Origin: Chamaecyparis obtusa
Taxonomy: Eukaryota > Streptophyta > Pinopsida > Cupressales > Cupressaceae
Reading direction: 5' to 3'
Assembly (NCBI GenBank): GCA_027943335.1
Contig: BSBK01003566.1
Location: 677,764 to 741,763, forward strand
Length of the DNA: 64,000 nucleotides
Shown here: piece by piece, positions 45,730-59,034 of the stretch
Layout: each line of letters starts with the position of its first letter
Position numbering within the stretch: position 1 is the stretch's first letter
Translations under genes and position numbers: made by a program
The notes under the pieces: model-generated
Database searches by the model: none
What the model saw: only the letters and a program-made list of their open reading frames with translations
What the model was told of the DNA's origin: nothing

Positions 45730-46983
45730 TGTGTGTGTGAATTTTGTACCTAGCTGTAGACACAACACTTTAGTAAAACATTAGAGGTTAGCAAACACTG
45801 AAATCTGCAAGTAAATGAAACTATGCTAACCAGGCGATTTACTACCTTCTAGTAGGTGCGAGTATGATGTTCTCAGATTGAAATCAAGATCAGTGACAAT
45901 GCAACACCTAAACGAAGGATTTGAATGCAAGAGGATGAAAAACTATATGAATGTAGATTAGTCTATATTTTTGTATTTTTTGTGCAATAATATAAAAAAT
46001 GTATGAATCTAAGCTAGATGAAGAAATTGAATGCAAATTTAATCTAAGAATGCTGTGAATGATATGAGAATCTATGATATGAAACTATTCAAAAACTATG
46101 ATCAACTATGAAAGATCTCACAAATCGCCTATCGCAAGTGTTTTGATCCTTCAATTGCCAATTCGCTAGAGTAATTGTGCAACTTTGAGTGTTGATAATT
46201 ATGAAGAGCTGAGCCTTGATTTTATAGAAATCTAGGGCTTTGAGGATGCAGGAGAAAAGCCATAAATCACTCTTGATAAACTCAGGTTGATTTTTGAGTT
46301 ATCAAGAAATCAGAGATAATTAACTCACAAAAATCATGCAAAAGCAGCTTTTAACTCACAATAGAGTTTAGATCAGATTTCAACTCATCATCAGATGTCG
46401 AGTTTCAATTTTAAAATTGATTGTTAATTTCTAGTTGCCTACTTTTCTGATTGTGCATGATTTAATTATAAATTAATTTCAAAAAATAAAGTGATTTGTT
46501 CTCAACTTAACTGATTTTTAATTAAAATAATTGATTTATGGGTTAATCAATTATTAAATCAAACTTTTATTCTAAAACTATATTATTAAAAATTGACAAT
46601 TGACATTAATTAATTAAATAAGAATTTAATCAATTAGTCATAAGATTTTAGATTTATTGTCAAAATTAAATAATACAATTTAGGAATAAATATAATTAAA
46701 TAATCAAGTGGCAGTATTAAATCTGATTAATTAAATATTCAAAATATTCAATTAATCAAAATTTAGAATAAATAAGATTTATCGCCAAATAATTATTAAA
46801 TTAAAGATAATTAGGATAAATAAGAATATTGCTAGGAATATTTTCCGATGTAGAATTTAGGATAAAATCAATTAAATTTGATAATGTGCAGATGTGCCTT
46901 AGGTTAGGACTTTGATGTCGATTTCATTTGATTTAAAGATGCAGGAGGTTAATGAACCTATAGCCCATTTTTGGTGTCTTACA
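45730..46983 (-). repeat. B3 3' LTR (left copy)
   Basis: It starts TGTGTGTGTGAATTTTG and ends CTTACA, next to the polypurine tract at 46984-46998. The TATA-like box is at 46220-46227 (minus strand). Confidence 0.94.
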
Positions 46984-49290
46984 TTTTGCCCCTCTTTGAA
47001 TCATTGTGCAAAGCATAGTGGTTCAAAGAATAATCTGTGTATGAAACTGATTTGAAAGATTAACCGATTTTGAGACAGAAACTGATTGAAAGATTTAAAT
47101 ATTTAAGATTTAGGTCCCGATTGACCAAAGATAATGTTAACTATAGCAACAATGAACCGGTGATTATGAAAAAGTGTCAAAACGCCTGATTCTGAACCTT
47201 ATGATTGTGAAGAAGTGAGTGACTGATTCCAGACCTGATTATCCCAAGAGAATCATATTGGTATCACATCTTGAACCCATCAGTTGCGAAGAACCAAGGA
47301 AATGACGCTAATGAACCGATGGTTACAAAAAGCTGATATCATTTACAAGATAGATTTAGGATACCAGATTGATATGGATCTCGATGAATCTAATATGCCG
47401 CAAGTGATGATAGATTTTCCCCAAACAATGAGGACTTTCGATGAGTCAGTAACTAGATGTGGTTATTGCCTTGATCACTGAGGAAAGAGAAATTTGATTT
47501 ACACATTTGATTGATGTGCAATACCATGCCCCCATCAGGATGAAAATTGAAATCTGATAAGAAAAGTCAGCGTTGAATGGTTTAGAAGCATGTTAATTGA
47601 TTTGAGAAGTGGTTATAAACGTTTGAGAATGCATTCTGCATCATTTAGAGGTCCTAGAGACTAAGTTTGACTAGGTTTGACCACAAGTTGAAATTTTGAT
47701 AATTTGATGTAAGATAATCAGTTAAGTTGAATACTAGAGTTATGTGATGATTGAAGGTTGATTATGCAAGTGGTTAATAATATGAATGATCTCAGATTTT
47801 GATTTTGATCCCGAAAAAGGATTCTACTTGCTGTTTCTTTGGAGGAACCTTCATACAATGCTCAGTCCTTGTGTCATGTTTAACATTTTTGGTTTTGAAG
47901 AATCGTTTAAGTGTTCAAGAAAGTTGTGAGATCATGCAAAGTGCAAAATGACATGCAGAATGAAATGCAACCTAAGACCTAGGACCTAGTCACTGATCAT
48001 GTGTTGATTTGTTGTCATCATTGAACTTTTAGGTAACTGGATAAATCAATACAACATCCACTAGTTATAAAACTATAGACATATGAATATTGATTTGTAT
48101 GCACAAGAATCAATACAATGCCCATTGGTTAGGCAACCATGGACATATGAATATTGATTTTATTTTAGAATGTCAGATTAGATATAAGCACCAAGGTACA
48201 AACACCAAGATGACCTGAATATCATGTCCATTTTGATATAGCAAATTGTATAAGCATCAAAACATAGACGGCGTGATGACCAAAATATGCCTTGCAGAAC
48301 AAACACATCAAGTAGTCAAGAGATCATTCTAAATCCAGTATGAATTACCCATAGTGACCCTTTATCGTTCACATCCTTAGGTAAGATCACATTTCACAGT
48401 AGGAGTAAGAACTTTATCAAAAAGACAATAGTTAGATCAAACTTCCTTGAATTTTCTGGGTATCAATGGTCGAGGTACGCATGGCCATCCAATATGAGAT
48501 AGAGGCTCTTACAGATGGACACCATTTCAATCTAGAATTTTTGAAGTTGTTAGATTTTCACATACAAGCAGAAAACAAAGAAAAGATTATGCCCCCAGTC
48601 ATCACTCTCTAAATCCTATAAAGGACATCATTGAAGAGCTCTAAGGGACACAATATGCAAAAATCTCAATGTGAATTAGTAAGCATACAAGGAGATAAAA
48701 GCATGTAAAAGCATAGATTGTTTTCAATTTGTGTTTGATTGCGTTGTTGTAGATGCAAAATCCTTTCTAGAGAGGAGACAAACTTGACTGACTTAGATGA
48801 AGCTTCAAAGGACTCTGATTGGATATGATACATCTAGAATACACTCGAGGCCATAGGATATGACATTGATTGCCCCAAGTTTGAACATTGATAGGATACA
48901 AATGCTTTTGCAAATTGGTGTATAGACTGACTTATTGAAAACAAGAATGTAGAAACAAACCGGGAGATATGTACAAACTAAAGCAAGATTGAAAGATGGG
49001 AAAGACCAAGATTGTGCTGATAGATGGAGCATTTTGAAACAAGTGGCACCCATTTGTCAAGTTTTCACCATCTTGGCAGAGATTCTATTTTTGCTACCAA
49101 GGTGCCTATTTCCAGGTTTTCACCAAGGCACTTTTTCTCTTTCTCATTTTTTTGTATTTTTCATTTTTTCAATTTTTTTTGTGAATCATCAAGGCGCCTA
49201 TTGCTAGGTTCTCACCAAGATGTTCATTTTTTTAGGACTTTTTCAGATTTTTATAATTTTTTTAGGACATTTTACCATAGACTGAATGCC
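46984..49290 (-). other. B3 trailer with polypurine tract
   Basis: The polypurine tract (CAAAGAGGGGCAAAA, minus strand) is at 46984-46998. The rest parallels the B2 trailer, with the same four TGAACC-type motifs at about 47149, 47194, 47270 and 47310. Noncoding. Confidence 0.75.
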
Positions 49291-50621
49291 TTAGGCATAT
49301 AATTTCTTCAAATGGAGAACATTGATTGGTTCTCGGAGCTGTTCTCCTTCAGTCATTGAGAGTTGATAGGCTCCAGAGCCAAAAGTAGCAATGATTAAAA
49401 AGGGACCCAGCCAGTTGGGTTCAAACTTCCCCTTGCGTTCTCTATGTGATTGATTTTTAGTATTCTCTCTCAAGACTAGATCACCAACCTGAAATTCTCT
49501 GTCTAACTTTCTTGTTGTAACCTCTAGACATTCTTTTCTAATATACTCTAAGATGATCATATGTTGCTTGTCTGTGCTCATCTAGTAGTTCAAGTTCTTG
49601 CAACCTAGACACTCTGTAGTCATCATCAGTTACTAGACCATGCATTCCGATTCTTAGTGATGGGATTTCAATCTCAATAGGTAGTACTGCTTTAGAACCA
49701 TAAACTAAAGCAAATGGTGTAGCCCCAGTAGGCATTCTGATACTTGTTCTGTAGGACCAGAGAGCTAGATTGATCATGAGATGCCAGTCTCTTCCTATTT
49801 TATTAATTGTACGGTGCAATATTTTCAATAGATTCTTGTTTGAAGCCTCTACTTGTCCATTCCCTTGAGGATAGTAGATAGATAACCAATGTTTTGTAAT
49901 CTTGAATTTGGCACATAAATCATCTAAGTCTTTGTTCTTGAATTGTCCACCATTATCTATGACTATAGAATGTGGAATACCATGTTGACATATGATGTAG
50001 TTATGAATGAACATAGAAATTTTCTTGCTAGTTGCTTGAGTCAAGGGGACTGGTTCTACCCATTTTGTAAAATAGTCTGTAGCTATGATTATATGAGTAT
50101 GTCCATTAGAAGAATGAGGATGTATGGATCCTATAAGATCAAATGCCCATTGGTGAAAAGGCCATTGTGTAGTAAAGGGAATTAGATCTCTCCCTGGTGC
50201 ATGAATTAAGTTGCCATGTACTTGGCACTTTTGACAGTTCTTAGCAAACTTGATAGCCTCTTTCTTCATTTGGCCAATAGTACCCAACCTTAATAAGTTT
50301 TTGAGCTAGTGTTAAACTGTTCGAGTGTGACCCATAAATACCATCATGGACTTCCTCTAATGCACATTGAGACTCTTCCCATTCTAAACATCTAAGTAGT
50401 GTATCATCTAGACCTCGTTTGTATAGATTGTGACCAATGATGACATACTGAGATGCATTATGGATAAGGTATCTCTTTTCATGGTGGTTGAAGGTATCGG
50501 GAATGATTTTTTCTTTGAGATAAGAGAAAAGGTTTTTATATCGGGATGAATCATGACCAACAATAGTGTAGATCATGCGGGTTTTGGGGGAATCATATGC
50601 AGGATAAGATAGTGCTTCCAC
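49291..50621 (-). pseudogene. pol: B3 integrase
   Basis: The zinc-binding front is readable in one frame (50621-50241: GLDDTLLRCLEWEES, HDGIYGSHSNSL). A frameshift near 50260 leads into the core (50287-49538): CQKCQVHG, WAFDLIGSIHP, VIDNGGQF and YYPQGNGQVEASN, so D, D and E are all kept. A second shift near 49540 leads to the C-terminal domain (FEPNWLGPFLIIATF, INVLHLKKLYA). The core is in better condition than in B2. Confidence 0.92.
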
Positions 50622-51132
50622 CAGGAACTCGTAGCATAGCTCATGTTCAGGCTACTCTAATAAAGTAGATAGCATTGCCATAGCATCCGCAACCTTGTTC
50701 TTTGTTCTAGGTATTTGCTCAAAGGTGATAGATATGAAGTATTTCTTTAGGTCATCTACCATTCTCTTGTATGGAATGAGCTTATCATCTTTCATTTGAT
50801 ACACATCATTGACTTGATGGATAACAAGTTGTGAGTCTCCATGAATGTGTAATTCTGTTACTCTCCACTAATTGCTATTTTTATACCATTAAGGGCTTCA
50901 TATTCAACAATATTGTTCGTACAAGGAAATTTGATTCTGAATGACTTCGGAATGGAGTATCCTTGAGGAGTGATAAAAAATATGCCTGCTCAGATCCATT
51001 TTGTGTATAGGAGCCATCAAAGAACAATTACCATTCTCTAGAAGAAAGATTCATGATAGAAGAATCTGGGAATTCCATTTGCATTGGAGTATCATCAAAC
51101 AAAGGTGCATCTGCTAGTTGATCAACAATAAC
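50622..51132 (-). pseudogene. pol: B3 second (archaeal-type) RNase H, decayed
   Basis: The frame continues from RT/RNase H past a TAG at about 51133: DQLADAPLFDDTPMQ, then LFFDGSYTQNGS (first Asp), a TAG, and FPCTNNIVEYEAL (Glu). A small deletion or shift near 50885 scrambles the remainder, so the last catalytic motif is out of frame. The matching B2 domain is more readable. Confidence 0.8.
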
Positions 51133-53562
51133 CTATCCTTTGATAGCTTTTCTTTCAACATATTCAATGTCAAATTCACTTAAGAGCATGACCCATTTAG
51201 CTAGTCTACCTATGAGAGCAGCTTTTCTTAGTAGGTACTTGAGTGGATCAATCTTAGCTACCAAATGCGTGGTATGAGCTAGCATATAATGTCTCAATTT
51301 CTTTGATGCAAAGATCACAGCTAGACAAGCCTTTTCAATCATGGAATAGTTCTTCTCATATGCTACCAATGTTCTACTGATATAGTATATAGCTCTTTTC
51401 TTTTTGTTCTCATCATGCTGTGCTAGTAATGCCCCCAATGATGTATCTGTTGCAGAGACATATAAGATCAATGGCTTCCCTTGAATAGGAGGCATCAAGA
51501 TAGGAGGATTTGATAGATATTTCTTGATATGATTAAAGTTCTTTTCACATTCCTCATTCCATGCAAAGGTCACACCTTTATGTAATGTCTTTGTGAAAGG
51601 TTGTGATATGTCTTCTAGCTGAGATATGAAGCATCTAATAGATTGTACTCTCCCTTGTAGTGTTCTCATTTGACTAATATTCTTCAGGGGTTGCATCTCC
51701 ATTATAGCCTTTACTTTAGCTGGATCAACTTCAATACCTTTCTTTGAAACAATGTATCCTAAGAGCTTTCCAAAAGTCACACCAAAAGCACACTTCTTAG
51801 GGTTCAGTCTGAGACTGAACTTTTCCATTCTGTCTAGTATCTTGCTCAAGTCATTTAGATGTTTAGATCTTATCATAGATTTTTCCAAAGTATCATCAAC
51901 ATAATCCTCCATAGTTTGATGCATCATGTTGTGAAAAATAGATGTCATAGCTCTCTGATATGTAGCACCAACATTCTTAATTCCAAATGGCATGACATTC
52001 CAATAGAAGGTGCCCCATGCACATGTTAAAGTAGTTTTCTCTTGATCTTCTGGACCAATTTTTATTTGATTATATCCAAAAAAACCATCCATCAAAGAAT
52101 ACATCTCAAAGCCTGCAATCATGTCCACTATCATATCAATGTTAGGTAGCAGAAAATCATCCTTAGGGCATGCTTTGTTTACATCTCTAAAATCTATGCA
52201 CACTGTTATAGATTTATCTAGTTTTGAAACTGGTACAATATGAGAGATCCAATCAGCATAGTCAATAACATAGATGAATTCAAATTTTAGTAGTTTCTCT
52301 AATTCAACTTTTACCAAGAGTGCAACATGTGGATGCATCTTTCTTAATTTTTGCTTAACAGGTTTGACTCCTAGAGCTATAGATAAATGGTGCATTATAA
52401 GATCAGGATCCAACCCTGGCATATCTGAATATTTCCATGCAAAGTTGATCTTCTTTTCTATTAGGAATATGGTAAATTTTTTCTTTTCTTCTTCTAATAA
52501 GGATTGTGCTGCATGGATCAACTATGGTTCTTCTTCTATTCCCAAGTTGATGGATTGAGTGGGCTCAATTAGAACTAGAGATCTATCTTGCAAATGACTC
52601 AGAAGGACATCAAATATCTCATCCTTAGGCATCTCAGAGAGGTTTTTACCTTCGGATACATCTTTTATTTTTACTTTTGTAGGTTTTGAGACTGCCACAA
52701 AGTGGTTTTCACCCTCAAAACTCCTTTTCTTTTTATTCTTATTCTTATTTTTTTGACTAAGATACTTGATGTCTGACTCTGTCATGCTAACACTTGGTTC
52801 ACTGATGGAAATTGTCATTGGCTCAACTGCATTAAGGTAGCAAGCAAGGGCATAGTCATTTGGAGAGGTATAAATACCTTGGCTCAGATTCATAGAGGTT
52901 TGGTCAAGAAGTTCAGGATGTTGGATAGTCAAAGCGGTAAAAGATTGGGAAATAGTGTTTACGGATATGGATCTGTCATCATTGGTCCTAACCTGATGTT
53001 CAAGTTCAAAGGTGATATTACAAATTAAAATGTTCAATTCATGAATAGGCTCAATGTCATTGTGGGAGTCCACTTCAGCCATCAGTGGATCAGACTCGTT
53101 AAGTTCATCATTTCACTCTAGAATTATGTTGGGTTTAGGTGCATATTGGTGAATAAAATCGACATGTTTTTCTATGATAAGCTCATCTTCCTCTAGAATG
53201 GCTCCCCATTCATAGTCGTTAGATTCTTCATCTATGCCTCTAGGAAATTTAAGAACATGAGTAAAGTTAGGATGAATACCCCAAGAAGGGTTACCCTCAG
53301 ATTCTGATTTGAATTCATACTCATGGGAATGTGTCTTAGAATAACTACCACCTTCCTCTTTGTCTATTTTATTGTCTTCGAGATTAGCTAGTTCTTGTGG
53401 TGCAACTATCTCTTGCTTTATAGTAGGTTCTTGTGTTTCTACTACATTGATTCTTTTTACTAGATCATCTTCAGCTTCAAGAAGGTCTTTTATTTCATTA
53501 GGCAAACAGTCATAAGGAATGATCTTCAGTGGTTTCTTAATCATCACTATCAGATTGTTCAA
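51133..53562 (-). pseudogene. pol: B3 RT and first RNase H with N-terminal linker
   Basis: RT and RNase H form one 462-codon open stretch (52521-51133): FRDVNKACPKDDF, YSLMDGFFGYNQIKI (Asp kept), MPFGIKNVGATYQ, the YVDD box (MEDYVDDTLEKS), and then YVSATDTSLGALLAQ and YSMIEKACLAVIF for RNase H. The linker lies upstream in the same frame (53562-53113 and 53082-52522, acidic, Ser/Glu-rich), with stops at about 52522 and 53113. It is the best-preserved polymerase in the window. Confidence 0.93.
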
Positions 53563-53684
53563 TTATTTCTTCCCTTAGTTGATTTGTTGTGGAGGGCTCA
53601 ATTTGTTCTAAGACATGTGGGGAATTATTGCTAAGATAGAAATGCTTCTTCTTATAGCCTAGACTTGTTGTATTCTTGTTTGTG

Positions 53685-53908
53685 TGGCCACGATGGTCAA
53701 GAGGTGACAAAAGACCTTTACCCTATAGTCCTAGAGGTCCTTTTCCTATGTATCCCACCTTTGTGATCAATTTGTCCCCTGGTCCATATGACTTAGAAGG
53801 GATCTTTGGTGTTTTAGAGTCACATGTTTGAACAATTTGAGATTCAGGTTCATCTTTGTATAGCCACGCAAGCACAACTTCATGTTCTTCAAACTCTTGT
53901 TTGGACAC
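53685..53908 (-). pseudogene. B3 G-patch-like segment
   Basis: The frame from 53908 reads YGPGDKLITKVGYIGKGPLG, then L, a TAG (53723-53725) and GKGLLSPLDHRGHTNK. It aligns with B2 34495-34844, with a stop at the same codon (TAA there). Glycines of the G-patch pattern are kept in both. Confidence 0.65.
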
Positions 53909-54079
53909 TTGTTCTACAACAAAATTTCCTTTATATGCTTCAAGAGGTTCTTTAGACTCCTTTTTATACTATTTTAGAATTTGTCCATAGGACTTAGGCA
54001 AGATAGGGAGAGATGTCAAAGATAAGATTGGCTCTATAGTATATTTCCCCATACCATTTTCTTTGATTTAAACCTCTTT

Positions 54080-54652
54080 AGGAATATCTTCCATCTTGGA
54101 TGTTGAAGCAACGTCTAGCTGCTTAGTGGAAGATTCTCTATTATTAGGAACAAGTTTATCAACACTTTCTTTCAATGCATTGCAAGTTGTATATAGATCT
54201 GCTGGAATTGTCACTTCTACTCCTTCATAAGAAAATTTCAAACACTAATGGTATGTAGAAGGAATAGCTTTCATTTCATGTATCCAGGGTCTCCCTAGGA
54301 GGATGTTGTAAGCCAAAGGTAGATCAAGAACTTGACATATAGTATCTCTGATGACTGGACCTATTCTGATAGGTAAGACAATTGTTCCCTTGGAAGATCT
54401 TTCTTTCTCATCATATGCTTTGATAGTTATATTCTTTCTAGGATCAATGGCCATTTCTAAAAATCCCAATTGTGTAATCAAGCTAAAAGAACAAATGTTT
54501 AGACTAGTGCCCCCATCTATCAACACACATTTGACACTGCGGTTTTGGATCAAGACTTCAATATACAAGGGCTGGTTATGTGGATGACTCAGGGAGTTAT
54601 CATCTTCCTCTGAAAAAGAAATATACTGTGGAGATGTAAGATGACCAACCAT
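54080..54652 (-). pseudogene. pro: B3 aspartic protease
   Basis: One open stretch (54652-54245) includes KCVLIDGGTSLNI and LAYNILLGRPWIHEM, the retropepsin site and end motif. A stop at 54245 is followed by more of the frame. The N-terminal extension (RISP-like region, about 54780-54660) is separated by a TAG at 54656. It matches B2 closely. Confidence 0.85.
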
Positions 54653-54851
54653 AGTCTAGAATCTATCTAAATCAAGGTTATCAGGAACATTGGATCCGAG
54701 AAGAGCTTTGTCTAGAATGGCTCTATGAGTTGGAGATATCTGAAGCAACTCAAACATTGAGATTTTTTGCATTTGTATGCTGGAGTTGTTGAACAATACT
54801 ATATGATGTAGGTCTCGTGTCTTTAGGATTTGAAGATTTAGATGTAGCCTT

Positions 54852-56747
54852 CTATTTAGAGACAGATGAAAGATTGAAAGGCACCTTAGGGACGCTGGAT
54901 GAATCTGATATTTGTCCTTGCAGATGTGCCTGAGCTTGTGATTGAGTAACTGCATTAGCTAATTGGTCTTCTCTATCTTTTCTTACAATTGTGATGACAT
55001 TGCAACGCTCAGATAGACTTGGTTCAACCATATTGATAACAACATTGTTTCCAAAGTAGGCATAATTGAATTTAGCACCCATATTAGGTTGAGAAGAAGA
55101 ATCTTCTTTACCATGTTTCGGCAATGGTTCTGTGAATGCTGTATGATCATTATTGTTCTTATGATGTTCAATCGTGATTTCTCCATTATCAATTTTGTCT
55201 TGTATGATGTGCTTCAAGCGAACGCAGTTATTAGTCTTATGACACATATTGCAATGGAATTCACAGAAATCATTTTCTCTCCACCATTTCGGTTTAGGTT
55301 CAGGATCAAATACTTTTATCTCAGGCAAGTAGATGATTTTGTTAGCCAATAGAGTTTTCATGGTAGATTCCAAGGATTCTCCAAGAGGAGTGAATTTGCG
55401 GTTAGGATCTGTAGCCCAAGGTCTATAATCAGATGACTTCTTGTTAGATTCTATTGCTTTAGCTTCAGAAGCTTTTATGGCTTGGGTGCCACCAGTGAGA
55501 TTGAAAGTGGGTGCCTTAGATGGGGCATAGATGGTATCAACAATGTCATGAGTGACAACGCCCTTATTTTTGTTCCAGTTTTTGTTCTTGTCCTTAGAAC
55601 TAGATCCAGATTCATACTTGTCCTTTTGAAGTGTGATGTCTCCTTTTTTCACAAGTACTTTCTCAATTTTGATCACATTATCTACCATCTTATCAAAGGA
55701 TGTATGATTTTGCATTTGTAAAGGGTAGTTGATTTCTGGAACAAGATTATTGATAAAGATTTCCTGTTTCTCAGGTTTTGGAATGGGTGAAGCATATAGA
55801 GAAAATTTCTTCCTCCATCTCTTGAGAAATGTCAGGAATGGTTCTCTTGGATATTGTTTTAGATTGCAGATATCAATCATGGTGACCGGATGCTGGATAT
55901 TGTATGAGTATTATTGATAGAATAGTTTTATTAACTCCTCAAAAGTTTTGATAGTTGGAGGCATTCTAGAGAACCAATGAATGGCTGTTCCTCACAGAGA
56001 TCGAGGGAAAAGATGCATTAAGTAGGTTGGTTCATGCATAAACTCCATAGATTGAGTACAAAATTCTCTAACATGATCTTGAGGATCAAAGTTTCCGTCA
56101 TACTTATCATATTTAGGCATTTCCAATTTTTTAGGGAATGGTGGCATGTACAAGTCTTTATCAAATGGAAAAGGGTATAGGACCTCCATGGAGAACTCCT
56201 TAGGTTCCTTTTCTTTCTCTAGTTTGTTGAGCTTGACTTGTGTGGCATGCATCTATTTCATCATAGCCATGATAGGGGTTTCTTCCTCATGTGTGATGAT
56301 ATTTTCAATGTTAAAGTTTGGAGGAAGTTTAGCTCCTTGATGAGCTAACTCTAGAAAGCATGCCTCTCTATCTTCTTTCAAGAAATGCCTCATCATTTTC
56401 TTGAAGTCATCATCATTTTGATATCGAGCAATTTAAGAAGGTGTGGGTTCTTGATCCATACCATGTTGAGAGTGATGTCCTTGAGACCCATGATGTGTCC
56501 CTCCATGAGACATGTTAGGATTTTTAGGACTCCCTGGGATAAATTGAGGTGGAGTTTGTTGATTACCTCTGTGAGTTGATGGAGGGGATATGTAACCAGC
56601 TTTTAATTGAAGATTGCCAAGACTGTCATCTTCGTAAAGACCTGAATTGTAGATTTCATCAAAGGTTGGACCTACGTGAGTAGACAGAGGTAAGGTATGA
56701 GATGCTTCTCTAGATTTCTTGTGTGATGAAGCTCTAGTTTCCACCAT
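54852..56747 (-). pseudogene. gag: B3 gag
   Basis: The start is ATG 56747 (MVETRASSHKKSREA). Capsid region: YDGNFDPQDHVREF, TAIHWFSRMPPTIK. Then a TAA (55911-55913) at the same codon as in B2, and a long open part (55880-54852) with KQYPREPFLTFLKRWRKKFS, complete here but rearranged in B2. A variant knuckle is followed by an Asn/Asp-rich tail. It ends at TAG 54852-54854, again shared with B2. Private stops lie near 56433, 56253 and 55990. Confidence 0.88.
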
Positions 56748-59034
56748 TAACCTTGGGTGAAGCAAAAGAATAAGATGAAGACAACTGAAGAATGAATTGA
56801 TTCAAGAAGATCAAATGACCCAACCTTGTCAAGATTGAATTGATTGAAGATTAGACCGAATGTAAATGAAGGATATTGTGCCATAGTAGTGTGGGTAGAC
56901 GCCCAATAGATGGTGGGCACGAGCTCACAACACTTAGCTGTTTAGTAAGAAGACTGAATTTGAAGATAATTTTGACAAGGTTTTGACACAAGATGAAAAA
57001 GACTTAAATCGATAAATTAGAAGGCTAAATCAGACTCAAGAGACCACTTTAGGAAAATGATTGAGTTCATTATAGGTTCTGCTTAGTTTTTGACATAATG
57101 ATTTGTTTGACAGATTCTGGGATTTGTTTCTCAACTCTAGACAATCCAGTTTCAGGCAGTGTGCAACAGGGAAATAGGCATACAAGCCCCAGACAAAAAT
57201 TAGATTTGACGGAAAGTTGACCAAATGACAGGAATTAGTTTGTTATTTTGAAAATTTGGGAACAGTCTTGCACGAGAAAATGTTGCCCCGCACGAGGAAG
57301 TACCAGGTTGTGTGCAAGAATATGCTGTCTTGCATGACGAAATGCTCAGAAAATAGAAATCTCACGCGATAAAAGAACACAGTTTGACAGTTTTGGCATA
57401 GTTTTCAAGGCACAAATTTCAAGACACAACGCTGGCTGTTCTCTGACAGAATATTTAGTTCTCACACCAAAAAAGGATTTTTGCTCAGATTTTGCAATTT
57501 TTTAATTTTTCAGTATCAAGTTGTTATGCAAATTTTTTTGTCCAGTTTTTGAAGATTCGTGTAATAGTTCATCTCAAGTAACCAAGAAGATATCAAGCAT
57601 GCAAAAAAACAAGCAAGGGAAGAAAGCAATCATCTAAAAACAATGAACAAGGGCAAAAACAACCTTGCACATGAATAAGCAATAGTGACTTAATGTGCTA
57701 ATTCCTAGAAATGCTGCTTGTGTATTTTCCAAAAAGTTTTCCAATAACGCACATATTCCTACAAAATGAAAAATTGGCCTCACTAGGGTTTGTAGTAATG
57801 GTTTGACTCTACAAATTTTGTGATCTCAAGAGGGAAAACTCCAATCCAGGCACACCAGGGTTTTGACATAGTCTGAGAATTTAATCAATCGGGAGCTGCT
57901 AGGGAGATCTAACAACCCAACAAGAGACCACACCTGTGAAGATTTCCTCCACAAGGACATTTATATAGCAGTTGATGCTACCATGGTGAAAATGGCTATT
58001 ACCGCTTGAGGTTCCATCCACGTGGTTGACCCAATTAAGGGAATGTCCACTATGATTAACCCTCTCTAAAGGTGACTCACAAAAGATGCCACATGGGGAC
58101 TGGTTCCAGATTCAAGGATCTAAGTTTCTGATACTACCCAAAAAGGGAGTAGAGCATAGTCCTCTAGCCTTTTCACTTTTAAATAAAACAAAGAAGATAG
58201 ATTAATTGGACATGCTAAGACCAAAATTATCTCACAAAGATCTATGATTTCAATCGCTCATGATTTATGAACCTCTCTGGAGAGAGAATGTATCAATCAA
58301 AAGTTGAAGACACACAAATCTAGTAGAACACAAGACAATCTCAGTAACCTCCCTACCTACAAGGGGATCCTTCGTCAAGAAGAGCTTTGCATGTGTGAAC
58401 AAATAGAAGAAGCCCACTCTCTCGAGATCATCCACAAATAGTGTTCATAGGGCCTATTTACTATGTGAAACAGATATGCAGAAAGCAAATCTATGTTCGT
58501 TTTATAGCCCAAAATGAAGTTTGTGATATGAAAGCAAGAAAAGTCATAAAAGCTTGACACGTGAGATTTTTTTTTAATCCAAATTGAAATGTTATCAGAT
58601 TAAGAAGAATACCTTAGTTCCAATGCTCTGCAATCCAGAATTTAGCACACATCCGAAAACTCTATAATCCAATTTTCGTAAGCACAAAATCAAGACAAAT
58701 CAATAGCAAACAGTAAGCATCAGAAATCAATAATATGAAAGTATAGATCTACAGATTTTGTGTCTCAGGATGTAAAATCTCGTGTGAGTCAAGATTCGGT
58801 CCCATGTGAGGAAGGATACTGTCTCGTGCGATGAACGATGCGGTCCTGCGTGATAAAGTGTTGAAACCAGCAAAACTTTGCACGATGCGATGAAAAATAT
58901 CATGTGAGAATCTGTACAGGGATGTATGAAAGTATGTACAAATAATTAAAAATCATAGTTTTGATAGAAAAAGATAGAAAATTGATAGAACAGAAGGGAA
59001 ACCCATTTCAGGGCCCCACGGTGAGCACCAGAAA
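56748..59034 (-). other. B3 leader between 5' LTR and gag
   Basis: 2.3 kb, noncoding, alignable in parts with the B2 leader. It lacks the 178-base array of B2 and instead has two CpG-bearing repeat blocks (about 57265-57375 and 58765-58910). Confidence 0.7.
59014..59030 (-). promoter_or_regulatory. B3 primer binding site
   Basis: The minus strand reads TGGTGCTCACCGTGGGG after the LTR and the spacer TTTC. It is less decayed than the B2 site. Primer tRNA not assigned. Confidence 0.75.
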
